DNA of 64,000 nt from Lewinellaceae bacterium (GCA_016710765.1 JADJUJ010000004.1:124001-188000), one strand, 5' to 3'; shown: positions 40,871 to 49,738, counted from the stretch's first letter. Numbers and translations: made by a program. Notes: generated by a model from the letters alone, not told the origin.

Positions 40871-41327
40871 TAACGTGAATTTTGGATAGGTTTTTCAAAA
40901 TAAGTTGTCTCGCAGGCTACAACTTCAAATCCTCATTTTCCCGAAAGCAAAATATCTGCGAAATAGGTACCCGCTAAGTAAGACTTACGTTCTGCGTAAT
41001 CAGCGGGGGTCTGCAGGAAACAAAAAAATTGGGTTTAAGGCTCCAAAATTGGCATAATGGAATATTGAGATTTATTTCCAATTTCCGATTACAGGAAAAG
41101 GATTTCCGATTTCCGATTACATGAATTCCGATTGTTGATTGGATTTGAAATTTATGATTTGGGAAAACAGCACGAAATCATTTTAAATAAATACCATGTA
41201 TAGGTACGGGTTTCGAGACAATCATAATTCAAAAATCTTAAATCCAATCAACAATCGGAATTCATGTAATCGGAAATCGGAAATCCTTTTTTCCTGTAAT
41301 TGGAAGTTCTATCCAAAACGCACCTTA
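40871..41327 (+). mobile_element. MITE copy A with nested inverted-repeat core
   Basis: A 457-bp non-coding element with degenerate terminal inverted repeats: the left end begins TAACGTGAATTTTGGATAG and the right end is its diverged complement. It is flanked by a 3-bp direct repeat TTT (40868-40870 and 41328-41330). Inside, 41102-41146 and 41240-41284 are perfect 45-nt inverted repeats around a 93-nt core (41147-41239). An outer arm (40871-41101) is shared, in reverse orientation, with copy B at 52834-53252. Copy A has an extra palindromic layer just outside the 45-nt arms. No transposase is encoded, so movement would need one supplied in trans. Confidence 0.85.
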
Positions 41328-41412
41328 TTTTAACATTTCCTTAATGCAAGTGTACTTGCGCGGCAATACATAATACCCCGTTATTTGCAGCATGTTTCTC
41401 AATAGGGGGAAA

Positions 41413-41522
41413 CATTTATCAAGAAGAGGTAAGAGACAGGCTCTATGACCCTCTGACAACCTATCCGCTTTTTGGCGAGATGTGGTGCCAATTCCTGCTC
41501 CGGTGTGCCCGGGAAGATAAAT
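41413..41522 (+). ncRNA. SAM-I (S-box) riboswitch
   Basis: This leader matches the SAM-I aptamer. P1 is perfect: CATTTATC (41413-41420) pairs with GATAAATG (41515-41522). Between them are AAGAAGAGG, the P2 partner pairs AGAGG/CCTCT and AGAG/CTCT around an ACAGG internal loop, CAACCT after P2, the GGTGCCAATTCCTGC block that forms the SAM pocket, and GGGAAGATAA closing P1. S-adenosylmethionine binding would lower expression of the downstream metY-metX-hom genes. One extra base in the first joining region is within natural variation. The start codon lies 285 nt downstream. Confidence 0.88.
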
Positions 41523-41807
41523 GCACAACATTATGACTGAACAATTTTTCTTTCTTCCCTGCGCTATTTAGCGCCCCTTTTTCAGGAATTTATTTCCCGG
41601 CTTTTCCCGCTGCGTCCTGCCATGCAGCCGGTAATGATGTGCTGTTGTTGTCGCTCCTGACACAACGGCTTTAGGCATTCTCCCTTCTAGGTTTTCCTTT
41701 TCCGTTGTGCGCCCTGTACAGGGCCCGCGCACTTTCGTCGTACCCATCCGGATTCGTCTCCGTTTGCGCATAGCGTCATCTTAACTTCCATTTATAAAAT
41801 TCTTCCC
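41523..41807 (+). promoter_or_regulatory. long metY leader downstream of the riboswitch
   Basis: A 285-nt leader between aptamer and metY, unusually rich in pyrimidines (many CTT/CCTT runs). Candidate hairpins are weak: GCGC-TATTTA-GCGC followed by CCCCTTTTTC near 41560-41585, and a CCCTGTACAGGG palindrome near 41712. The expression platform cannot be assigned with confidence; the pyrimidine-rich, poorly structured RNA would suit Rho-dependent control (inference). Confidence 0.4.
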
Positions 41808-43136
41808 ATGTCAGATCCACAACAACTCCGCTTCGAAACGCTCCAACTACACGCTGGTCAGGAGCCCGATTCCGCCACCAACTCCCGCGCGGTACCCATT
41901 TACCAAACCAGTTCCTATGTGTTCAATAACGCAGAACATGGCGCTAACCTGTTTGCCCTCAAGGAGTTTGGAAACATCTACACCCGTATCATGAACCCCA
42001 CTACCGATGTGTTTGAAAAACGCGTCGCTGCTTTGGAAGGTGGCGTGGCCGGGCTGGCTACAGCCTCCGGACAAGCCGCTCAGCTCATTGCCCTGCACAA
42101 CATACTGGAAGCGGGCGACAACATCGTTTCCACCTCCTACCTCTACGGCGGTACCTACAACCAGTTCAAAGTAGCCTTTAAGCGACTGGGTGTAGAGGTG
42201 CGCTTTGCCGATGGCGACCAAGTGGAAAGTTTCGCCAGGCTCATCGACAAAAACACCAAAGCCATTTACCTCGAAACAATCGGGAACCCCAGTTTCAACA
42301 TTCCTGATTTTGAAGCCTTTGCCAACCTGGCCCTCGACTACAATCTCCCACTGATCGTCGACAATACTTTTGGCGCAGCGGGCTACCTGTTTCGCCCACT
42401 GGATTGGGGCGCGCATGTGGTAACCGCTTCCGCTACCAAATGGATCGGCGGCCATGGCACCAGCATTGGTGGCATCATCGTAGATGGCGGCAAATACAAC
42501 TGGGGAAATGGCAAATTCCCGCAGTTCAGCGAGCCTTCCGAGGGTTACCATGGGCTGGTATTTTCCGACGTATTTGGCGTCGACGGACCGTTTGGAAACA
42601 TCCAGTATGCCATCCGGGCCAGGGTAGAAGGGCTCCGCGACCTGGGCCCTGCCCTCAGCCCTTTTAACGCGTTTTTGCTGCTTCAGGGTTTGGAAACACT
42701 GAGCTTGCGCGTGCAGCGGCACAACGACAATGCCCTTGATCTGGCGCAATGGCTGGAAGCGCACCCAAAAGTCAGCCGGGTCAACTACCCGGGTCTGGAA
42801 AGCAGTCGCTACCACCAGTTGGCCCAAAAGTACCTGCGCAATGGGTTCGGATCGGTATTTACCTTCGACATCAAGGGCGACCAAAAAGATGCCGCCGCTT
42901 TCATCGACCACCTGAAACTAACCAGCCACCTGGCCAATGTTGGCGACGCCAAATCACTCATCATTCAGCCCTCGGCTACAACGCACCAGCAGTTGTCGGT
43001 CAGTGAACAGGCCGCAGCTGGGGTTACCCCCAACCTGCTGCGGGTTTCGGTGGGCATCGAGCACATCGACGATATCAAAGCCGATTTTGAGCAGGCTTTT
43101 GCCGCCATCAGCAGCAAAACGCTGGTGACCGTGTAA
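41808..43136 (+). CDS. metY: O-acetylhomoserine aminocarboxypropyltransferase (sulfhydrylase)
   Basis: A 442-residue PLP enzyme of the Cys/Met metabolism family. The start is RFETLQLHAGQEPD, the cofactor lysine is in SATKWIGGHG (about residue 209), and YTRIMNPTTDVFEKR and the insertion DGGKYNWGNGKFPQF are typical of O-acetylhomoserine sulfhydrylase rather than cystathionine gamma-synthase. It makes homocysteine from O-acetylhomoserine and sulfide. It is the first gene after a SAM-I riboswitch, with metX (which makes its substrate) and hom following. Confidence 0.95.
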   Translation: MSDPQQLRFETLQLHAGQEPDSATNSRAVPIYQTSSYVFNNAEHGANLFALKEFGNIYTRIMNPTTDVFEKRVAALEGGVAGLATASGQAAQLIALHNILEAGDNIVSTSYLYGGTYNQFKVAFKRLGVEVRFADGDQVESFARLIDKNTKAIYLETIGNPSFNIPDFEAFANLALDYNLPLIVDNTFGAAGYLFRPLDWGAHVVTASATKWIGGHGTSIGGIIVDGGKYNWGNGKFPQFSEPSEGYHGLVFSDVFGVDGPFGNIQYAIRARVEGLRDLGPALSPFNAFLLLQGLETLSLRVQRHNDNALDLAQWLEAHPKVSRVNYPGLESSRYHQLAQKYLRNGFGSVFTFDIKGDQKDAAAFIDHLKLTSHLANVGDAKSLIIQPSATTHQQLSVSEQAAAGVTPNLLRVSVGIEHIDDIKADFEQAFAAISSKTLVTV

Positions 43137-43142
43137 TGCCCA

Positions 43143-43220
43143 GTGCCAGGGCGACTCAAAAAGTCACCCCGGCACTACCCGAAGCAAGTGTCGGGGCGAC
43201 TTTTTGAGTCGCCCCGACAC
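43143..43220. repeat. pair of REP-like palindromes between metY and metX
   Basis: Two hairpins lie in tandem. 43188-43220 has a perfect 14-bp stem with a TTTTG loop. 43143-43175 is a related, imperfect 14-bp stem in inverted orientation, sharing GGGCGACT and GTCGCCCC-type arms. The pair resembles a REP/BIME unit. It may stabilise or attenuate the operon mRNA. T-runs are in the loop rather than downstream, so it is unlikely to be a terminator. Confidence 0.7.
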
Positions 43221-43258
43221 TACTCCAAGCCAGCAACTTAAGACAAACAACCAATTCA

Positions 43259-44291
43259 ATGCATCGATACCATCACTCCCAACCCCTCCAACTCGAATCA
43301 GGCGCCGTGCTGCCCGGACTACACATTGCGTACCATACCTACGGCCAATTAAATGCCGACCGCAGCAATGTGATTTGGGTGAAGCCATGCTTTGACGGCC
43401 AATTCCGACGTTTTTTCCTGGTGGCCAGGGCTGTTTGGTCCCGACGACCTGTTCAACCCCAGGGAACACTTTATCATTTGCCCCAACATTTTGGGTTCCC
43501 ATTATGGTACTTCTGGGCCATTGACTGTAAACCCCAAAACCGGCAAGCCCTATTTGCATGACTTTCCACAGTATACGGTGCGCGACATGGTACAGGTGCA
43601 CCACCACTTAGCACAGCACCTGGGTATTGAAAAAATCTGGCTGCTTATTGGTGGCTCCCTTGGTGGCCAACAAGCGCTGGAATGGAGCATTCAGGAGCCC
43701 GACCGCTTCGAGCACCTCGCCCTCATCGCCACCAATGCCCGGCACTCGCCCTGGGGTATCGCTTTCAATGAATCACAGCGCATGGCCATCGCGCTCGATC
43801 CGAGTTGGGCAACCCATAAACCGGAGGCCGGCATGCAGGGCATGCGCGCGGCCCGCAGCATGGCCCTGTTATCCTATCGGCATTACGACACTTACCAGGA
43901 TTCGCAACAAGAGCCAACGGACGAAAAAACGGATGGTTTCCGGGCCGCTACCTACCAGCAATACCAAGGTAAAAAACTGTTTCAGCGCTTCAATGCATAC
44001 AGTTACTGGCACTTGTCGAAAGCCATGGACAGCCACCATGTTGGCCGCGGGCGGGGTGGCCTCCAAGCTGCTTTACAACAGGTAAAAGCCAATACCCTGG
44101 TGGTAGGCATCAACCGGGATGTCCTGTTTCCACCAGACGAGCAGTACCTGATTGCAAGCGGCATTCCCGGCGCTGTTTACCTGGAAATTGACTCCCGCTT
44201 TGGGCACGATGGCTTTTTGATCGAGACGGCGGCATTTGGAAAAATATTGAACCGATTTCTTCACCCGGCAACTGTAAATGTTGAAAGTTGA
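43259..44291 (+). CDS. metX: homoserine O-acetyltransferase, one frameshift
   Basis: Two frames form one alpha/beta-hydrolase-fold protein of about 344 residues. Motifs: LHIAYHTYGQL, FNPREHFIICPNILGSHYGTSGP, nucleophile GGSLGGQQALEWS and SRFGHDGFLIE with the catalytic His. The frames meet at 43382-43383: removing one A gives VSHALTANSDVFSWW, matching the family's (C/S)HALTG region. It is one of only two breaks explained by an inserted rather than a missing base. The enzyme acetylates homoserine with acetyl-CoA, giving MetY's substrate. It lies between metY and hom. Confidence 0.9.
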
Positions 44292-44335
44292 ATCATTGCT
44301 GCACTGTAGTACAGCATCAATGAAACAATGATTCA
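44289..44335. repeat. hairpin between metX and hom
   Basis: A 10-bp perfect inverted repeat (44289-44298 with 44326-44335) spans the metX stop codon and most of the 60-bp gap to hom. Inner bases can also pair (GCTG/CAGC). No T-run follows, so it may act in mRNA processing rather than termination. Confidence 0.4.
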
Positions 44336-44351
44336 ATGAAACCATACCACC

Positions 44352-45578
44352 ATGCAACAAATAGGACTTTTCGGCTTTGGCTGCGTTGGTCAGGGCCTGC
44401 ACGATGTGCTTCACCAGAGCAGCGGATTTAGGGCTGAAATCAGGAAGATATGCATCCATGATGCCAGTAAAAAACGCCGCCTGCCCATATCACTGTTCAC
44501 CACCGATCGAACCGAAGTGTTGGAAGATCAGAACATCAACCTCATTGTGGAGCTGATAGACGACGCGGAAGCAGCCTGGGACATTACAAAACGAGCGCTG
44601 CGAAATGGCAAATCGGTGGTTAGCGCCAACAAAAAGATGATTGCGCACCATCTGGAGGAATTGGTTCAACTCCAGGAGCAACATGGAGCAGCCATGCTTT
44701 ACGAAGGGGCTGTGTGCGGCAGCATTCCCATCTTGCGCAACCTGGAAGAATATTACGACAACGATACGCTGCACGGCATTAGCGGCATTTTCAACGGCTC
44801 CACCAATTATATACTGAGCAAAATTTTCAACGAAAACAGCGATTATGCCACTGCACTGCGCGAAGCACAGGAACTTGGCTTTGCAGAATCCAACCCCTGG
44901 CTAGATGTGGCCGGGTACGATGCCAAGTACAAACTGGTAATCGCTGCAGCCCATGCTTTCGGATTGTTTCTGCCGCCGGAGGATGTGCTCAACCTGGGCA
45001 TAGAACATTTATCAACCGCTGATGTGGCATTCGCGCGTGCCCACAATTGCGTGGTTCGCCTGGTAGCCGAGGCCCGCCGAAGCAGCCCGGGAAACGTGAC
45101 GCTCTCCGTTTTGCCCCGCTTCATCCCCAAAGACCACCTGCTGCACCACGTGGAATATGAAAACAACGCAGTAATCCTGGAAACCGCTTTTTCGCAACAA
45201 CAACTCTTCATGGGCAAAGGCGCCGGAGGTCACCCCACGGGTGCTGCCGTGCTGTCCGACATTTCTGCCCGCCAATACCAATACAAATACGAGTATAAAA
45301 AACGCAACCAAGCCACCCAATACACGACCGACCAAGATCAATCGATTTTGGTATACCTCCGCTCGGAAAACCCCCAACTGGCAGGGGCATTGGGCATGAA
45401 AAATTTCCGGCAGCTGGGCAATGCCACGCTGGGTTACACCACGACAGCAAAACTCCTGCAAGCCAAGAGCATCCTGGAAAAGGAAGCATGCTTTGTAGCA
45501 GATGCTTCCCTGCTGGACCCTGGTGGCTTGAAAACCTGGAAAGCATGGGAGTCTGCTCCAAAGGCAGTAGAAGTGTAG
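44352..45578 (+). CDS. hom: homoserine dehydrogenase
   Basis: A 408-residue protein. The N-terminal NAD(P)-binding loop is GLFGFGCVGQG; SVVSANKKMIA and GAVCGSIPILR mark the nucleotide and substrate sites; GISGIFNGSTNYILSKI and GFAESNPWLDVAGYDAKYKL are the diagnostic homoserine dehydrogenase segments. It reduces aspartate semialdehyde to homoserine. The C-terminal part (about 330-408) has no clear ACT domain. It is third in the riboswitch-led metY-metX-hom operon, so the branch from aspartate to homocysteine may be co-regulated by SAM. Confidence 0.95.
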   Translation: MQQIGLFGFGCVGQGLHDVLHQSSGFRAEIRKICIHDASKKRRLPISLFTTDRTEVLEDQNINLIVELIDDAEAAWDITKRALRNGKSVVSANKKMIAHHLEELVQLQEQHGAAMLYEGAVCGSIPILRNLEEYYDNDTLHGISGIFNGSTNYILSKIFNENSDYATALREAQELGFAESNPWLDVAGYDAKYKLVIAAAHAFGLFLPPEDVLNLGIEHLSTADVAFARAHNCVVRLVAEARRSSPGNVTLSVLPRFIPKDHLLHHVEYENNAVILETAFSQQQLFMGKGAGGHPTGAAVLSDISARQYQYKYEYKKRNQATQYTTDQDQSILVYLRSENPQLAGALGMKNFRQLGNATLGYTTTAKLLQAKSILEKEACFVADASLLDPGGLKTWKAWESAPKAVEV

Positions 45579-45588
45579 CTGGTTTACT

Positions 45589-45596
45589 ATCTTCGT
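45589..45596 (+). promoter_or_regulatory. possible -7 element TATCTTCG before aroE
   Basis: One base off TAnnTTTG, 24 nt upstream of the aroE ATG. If real, aroE has its own start site independent of the riboswitch. Confidence 0.35.
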
Positions 45597-45620
45597 GCAT
45601 CAACAAATGATCCGTTTACC

Positions 45621-46385
45621 ATGCATTTTGGCATCATTGGTTTTCCTTTAACCCACTCTTTTTCACAAAATTATTTTACCGAAAAATTCCTCCACGAAGG
45701 TATTGACGGACGGTATGATAAATTTCCCCTCGAAAAAATAGAAGACTTTCCTTCCCTGCTCGCCTCCCATCCGGCCTTGCTGGGCCTGAACGTCACCATT
45801 CCGTACAAGGAGACCATAATACCGTATTTGCATGCACTCGACCCGATTGCCGAAAGCGTCGGTGCAGTAAACGTCATTAAAATCAACCAGGGCCGTTTAA
45901 CAGGGTACAACTCCGACGTGTATGGCTTTGAAAAATCTTTTGTTACCCAATACCAGGAACGCTTCCCGCGGCAAAACCTGGCAGACGAAACCGGCGAGGC
46001 ACTGATTCTCGGTACCGGTGGCGCCGCCAAGGCTGTGGCCTGGGTATTGAGACAAAACCACATCAATTATCGCTTTGTTTCCAGAAAAAAGCCAGCGCCG
46101 GAACGCATCAGTTATCAGGAATTGCGCGCGGAAGATTTCTCCAAAATACGCTGGATCATTAATACAACTCCGCTTGGAACCTTCCCGAACACAGCAGACT
46201 GCCCGGATCTGCCATTTGATTTGCTTGGACCGCAACATTTGGTGTTCGATTTGATATACAATCCCGCCGAAACGCTACTTTTGCAGCGTGCCAGTGCACA
46301 GGGTTCTTCCATCAGGAATGGCATGGAAATGCTCCACCTGCAAGCTGAAAAAGCCTGGGAAATCTGGCAGTCGCCCTCACCATAA
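45621..46385 (+). CDS. aroE: shikimate dehydrogenase
   Basis: A 254-residue protein with MHFGIIGFPLTHSFSQ (substrate-binding Ser pair), NVTIPYKE with the catalytic Lys, GAVNVIK, TGYNSDVYGF, the nucleotide loop ILGTGGAAKAV and NTTPLGTFP. It reduces 3-dehydroshikimate to shikimate in aromatic amino-acid synthesis. Length is close to the family norm. Proline dehydrogenase follows by 9 nt, suggesting co-transcription though the pathways are unrelated. Confidence 0.95.
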   Translation: MHFGIIGFPLTHSFSQNYFTEKFLHEGIDGRYDKFPLEKIEDFPSLLASHPALLGLNVTIPYKETIIPYLHALDPIAESVGAVNVIKINQGRLTGYNSDVYGFEKSFVTQYQERFPRQNLADETGEALILGTGGAAKAVAWVLRQNHINYRFVSRKKPAPERISYQELRAEDFSKIRWIINTTPLGTFPNTADCPDLPFDLLGPQHLVFDLIYNPAETLLLQRASAQGSSIRNGMEMLHLQAEKAWEIWQSPSP

Positions 46386-46394
46386 TTCCAGCAT

Positions 46395-47591
46395 ATGCCC
46401 ACCGACACCATGACACCCACCGCTCCCGTTGATTTTACCAATACAGAAAACGCATTTTCGCACCTCAGCAATGCCGAACTAAAACAAACGACCTGGCTGT
46501 TCAGCATGATGAACAAGCCCTGGTTGGTAAAACCCGGCTCCAATCTTGCCCTTTGGGCAATAGAGAACAAGCTGCCGCTGGCAGAAAGCATCATCAAAAA
46601 AACCATCTTCAAGCAATTTGTCGGCGGCACAACACTGCTCGATTCCCAGAAAAGCATCGAACATCTGGCCAAATACAACACCCTTACCGTGCTCGACTAT
46701 GGCGCTGAGGGCAAAGAAACCGAGCTCGATTTTAACTATACCATGAATGAAAACATCCGTGCCATTGACTTCGCCTCCCGTGCCAAAACCATCCCGGTGG
46801 TAAGCACGAAGGTTACCGGTCTGGCGCGCATGGAACTGCTCGAAAGGGTGCAGGCAGCCCAAACCCTTAGCCGGGAAGAACTGGCCGAATACCGAAATGT
46901 ACTCAAACGCATCGATTCCATCTGTTACCAGGCATCCTCCAAGGGGGTCTCTATTTTTATTGATGCCGAAGAAACCTGGATACAAGACACCATCGACCAC
47001 TTGGTTTGGATCATGATGAAACGCTACAATCAGGAACGCGTGGTGGTGTACAATACTTTCCAAATGTACCGCAACGACCGGCTGCAGTTCCTCATGAGCA
47101 GTTTCGACCGGGCCCGCAGCGAGGGCTTCCTCTTCGGCGCCAAACTGGTGCGTGGCGCTTACCTGGAAAAAGAACGGCTTCGCGCCATTGAAAAGGGATA
47201 CCCTGACCCCACCAACCCCGACAAAAACGCTACCGACGACCTTTACAACATGGCTGTGCGCTTTTGCGTCGAACATCACGAACACCTCGCCCTCTGCAAT
47301 GCCAGCCACAATGCCGAGAGCGCTATGTTGCAGGTGGAACTTATGGAGAAAAAAGGGCTCCCCCGCGACCATCCGCACATGCTGTTCAGCCAGTTGTACG
47401 GCATGTCGGACAACATCACCTTCAACCTTGCTGCCGCAGGATTCCGCGTCAGCAAATATGTGCCTTACGGACAGGTAAGCGATGTCATCCCCTACCTCTT
47501 GCGCAGAGCACAGGAAAACACTTCCGTTACCGGCGATGCCGGACGGGAACTAAAACTTTTACTCCAGGAAAAGAAAAGAAGGGGAATTTAA
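46395..47591 (+). CDS. proline dehydrogenase family protein
   Basis: A 398-residue single-domain protein with the proline dehydrogenase TIM-barrel motifs: VVSTKVTGLARMELLER, DAEETWIQDTIDHLV, GAKLVRGAYLEKERLRA, CNASHNAES and the late YGQVSDVIPYLLRRAQEN with paired arginines for proline carboxylate. It oxidises proline to pyrroline-5-carboxylate with FAD. The family's fused P5C-dehydrogenase half is absent, as usual for stand-alone Bacteroidota enzymes. It is convergent with the amidotransferase; 16 nt separate the stops. Confidence 0.92.
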   Translation: MPTDTMTPTAPVDFTNTENAFSHLSNAELKQTTWLFSMMNKPWLVKPGSNLALWAIENKLPLAESIIKKTIFKQFVGGTTLLDSQKSIEHLAKYNTLTVLDYGAEGKETELDFNYTMNENIRAIDFASRAKTIPVVSTKVTGLARMELLERVQAAQTLSREELAEYRNVLKRIDSICYQASSKGVSIFIDAEETWIQDTIDHLVWIMMKRYNQERVVVYNTFQMYRNDRLQFLMSSFDRARSEGFLFGAKLVRGAYLEKERLRAIEKGYPDPTNPDKNATDDLYNMAVRFCVEHHEHLALCNASHNAESAMLQVELMEKKGLPRDHPHMLFSQLYGMSDNITFNLAAAGFRVSKYVPYGQVSDVIPYLLRRAQENTSVTGDAGRELKLLLQEKKRRGI

Positions 47592-47607
47592 TGGGGTTAG
47601 CACTTCG

Positions 47608-48417
47608 CTAAAGTACTTCAACCATCATCAACTGTTCCACCGCATTTTCAATGAAGTTGGGGATGATGGTATCGAAGGTACGTTGGATCTTAAGCGGGTT
47701 TGCCAAATCCCTGATCATCCGGTTGTACCGCGACTCGCCGTGTTCATCCACAATGGCCTGTTTCCGTTCTGCTTCCATAAAATAGGCGAGCAAACCCTCC
47801 GGATTGGCTTCCGGATGAAACTGGGTACCGATCATTTCAGGGCTAAAGCGCACCGCCATGATGGCACGTTCCAAATGCACGTGGGGTCGGAGTTTTTCCA
47901 GACAAAGTATTTGAGCGCCCATGGATTTCATCCGGTCATGGTTAGGCTCCACTACCTGAAATCGCCTGAAATCGGCGATGTAAAAAGGGTCGGTAAGGCC
48001 CTCAAAAAGAATTTCTTCTTTTCCGGAATGCGTTTTATGCACTGGATAGGTACCAAATGACATTTTATCCCGCTGGGTTACCTTGCCCAATCCAAAAGCA
48101 TGGCAAGCCATTTGAAAGGAGTGGCAGATAAAAAAAACATGTTTTTTGGGCTCTTTGCCCGTTGCATTCCAGTTCCAAAGCGACTCAATGCGCTCAAATA
48201 AGGGTTCAAACCATGGCCCGTCGTTTTCCAGCGGATCGCCGGGGCCGCCTGAAAATATATAAATGTCGTACGTCAGGTCAGGTATTTCCTGCTTCGCCCG
48301 CACATCAAAGTGGTCGAAGTGCAGTACGTTGGCGTAGCTGCTCAAAATGCGCTGCAGCATCGGGATTCCCCGATTGCTTTCGCCATTGTACAAATCAACA
48401 AGTGCTGCACGAAGCAT
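47608..48417 (-). CDS. class I glutamine amidotransferase-like protein
   Basis: A 269-residue protein with a GATase-1 fold: YDIYIFSGGPGDPLEN (oxyanion loop), the nucleophile elbow FFICHSFQMACHAFG, where Cys is followed by HSFQ rather than the standard LGHQ, and a C-terminal QFHPEANPEG with the catalytic His and Glu. Key residues are thus present but the elbow is unusual. It resembles GMP-synthase-like stand-alone amidotransferases found in Bacteroidota. It could release ammonia from glutamine or act as a gamma-glutamyl hydrolase; the partner is unknown. Confidence 0.85.
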   Translation of the reverse strand: MLRAALVDLYNGESNRGIPMLQRILSSYANVLHFDHFDVRAKQEIPDLTYDIYIFSGGPGDPLENDGPWFEPLFERIESLWNWNATGKEPKKHVFFICHSFQMACHAFGLGKVTQRDKMSFGTYPVHKTHSGKEEILFEGLTDPFYIADFRRFQVVEPNHDRMKSMGAQILCLEKLRPHVHLERAIMAVRFSPEMIGTQFHPEANPEGLLAYFMEAERKQAIVDEHGESRYNRMIRDLANPLKIQRTFDTIIPNFIENAVEQLMMVEVL

Positions 48418-48440
48418 AAACTGGACTTTATCTTTTTGGC

Positions 48441-48625
48441 ATTGGTCTTTGGTTTCAATCTCGTTTTGAATACCGTACCAGACCCAATGCCGCGAATATT
48501 AGCACTAAATTTTGAATACCCTTTTTAAAACTAGGGTGTGTATTGTTTAGGTAAAATTTAAGGCATTGAAGCTTAACCTTTTAATTCTTCCGGGCAAAGA
48601 CAACGACCAAGGGCTAAAGACCAGA
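48441..48625. repeat. degenerate dispersed repeat, copy 2
   Basis: Aligns with 24401-24592: the first 95 nt match without gaps at roughly two-thirds identity, and the last 40 nt again (GCATTGA, CAAAGAC, CTAAAG). The margins contain inverted TGGTCTTT-like words. It fills part of the 610-bp gap between the amidotransferase and the acidic protein. The rest of the gap (48626-48998) shows no recognised feature. Confidence 0.45.
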
Positions 48626-48998
48626 TAAGGTATTGCGCATTGAACGTTGCTTAAAAAACACCCAAAGTTGGCGCCTGTTGTACGTAACAGAAAAACTTTG
48701 CCAAAAACCATTTTACCCCTGGCACGTTTGGACTCATGCGCACAAACCGAGGCCAGGACAGGATTAAATAAAAATCTGAATGTCAATTGGTTAAACAAAA
48801 GCATATGCCATCTGAGCGCAAAATTTTCTGTCTATTGAGATTGCATGTCATTAACAATTCAAGGTACGCAGCCTCCCAATATTATCCCAGACCATCTGGC
48901 AATAGCCTGTTTGCATCCAAAAGGCCAATGCCCAAGTGGTAAAGGTCCGATTTTCCAAGAACATTTAACCCGTGAAAGTCTAATTTAACAAACTGGTG

Positions 48999-49006
48999 TA
49001 CCTTTG
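48999..49006 (+). promoter_or_regulatory. -7 promoter element TACCTTTG
   Basis: Perfect TAnnTTTG, 21 nt before the ATG at 49028. Confidence 0.55.
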
Positions 49007-49027
49007 CATTTCACTTAAAGCAATAAC

Positions 49028-49507
49028 ATGACGGTTATAACTGCCGCAGCAATTGATAAAGTCATTGACGGACTGGACAATCTCAGTGAGGACCAGTACG
49101 AAAAACGCATGGAAGCCTTTGCAGCTGCCCAGCCAGTGATATTCGCCTATCTCTTCGACGAAGAAACTTTTCATCTCCTGAACGACGATGAGAAAGGATA
49201 CCTGCAATACCTCGCACTGATATGCTGGTCGGTGATTGAAAAGCAAAACGGCGCAACAGAACCCGTTGGTGAAGAAGAAATTGGAGAAACAGAGGAAGCA
49301 AACTATGAAATCCTGGAAAATGATCCCGGCAAAAACTTCCGCCAAAGACTTGATCCATTTTTCGACGGTTACGATCAGGAAGACCTTTTGGCCTTTGCAG
49401 AGGAAGCCGTATTGGAGGATGAGCACGAACCCGATGCCCTGGTGAGCAAAGAAGGACGCGAAACCATATTCGTAGCCCTGAAAACCATTATTGACGTGCT
49501 GACGTAG
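49028..49507 (+). CDS. acidic cytoplasmic protein, unknown function
   Basis: A 159-residue, strongly acidic protein (many Glu/Asp; the stretch around residues 78-100 is almost all Glu, Thr and Asn). No signal peptide or membrane helix. The N-terminal half is helical with YEKRMEAFAAAQPVIFAYLFDEE, and the C-terminal half has DGYDQEDLLAFAEEAVLED. I believe related short acidic proteins exist in other Bacteroidota but cannot name a domain. It has its own promoter element and stands alone upstream of the ribosomal protein operon. Confidence 0.75.
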   Translation: MTVITAAAIDKVIDGLDNLSEDQYEKRMEAFAAAQPVIFAYLFDEETFHLLNDDEKGYLQYLALICWSVIEKQNGATEPVGEEEIGETEEANYEILENDPGKNFRQRLDPFFDGYDQEDLLAFAEEAVLEDEHEPDALVSKEGRETIFVALKTIIDVLT

Positions 49508-49738
49508 GTCTTCTGACAGCCCTTCCGCGAATTTGTCCTCCCTGGCGCCCCGATCACGTTCTTAAAATACCTGCTGAAAATTACCGATGGTGCATTTTAG
49601 CGGGTATCTGCGCGTTTTACGGGACAAAAACCACACAACAAAGGCCCAAAACCAGCACCATTATTTTTCCTGTTCCAAAATCCCCCTCATTTTCAAGTTC
49701 TTACGCAATTAACCTTTGCGGAAAATTTTCTAAATAGC

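Noticed and set aside
41568..41771. Minus-strand frame of 67 codons within the metY leader
   Set aside because: Arg/Lys/Thr-rich, in a pyrimidine-rich leader whose complement is purine-rich and so lacks stops. No start context or similarity.
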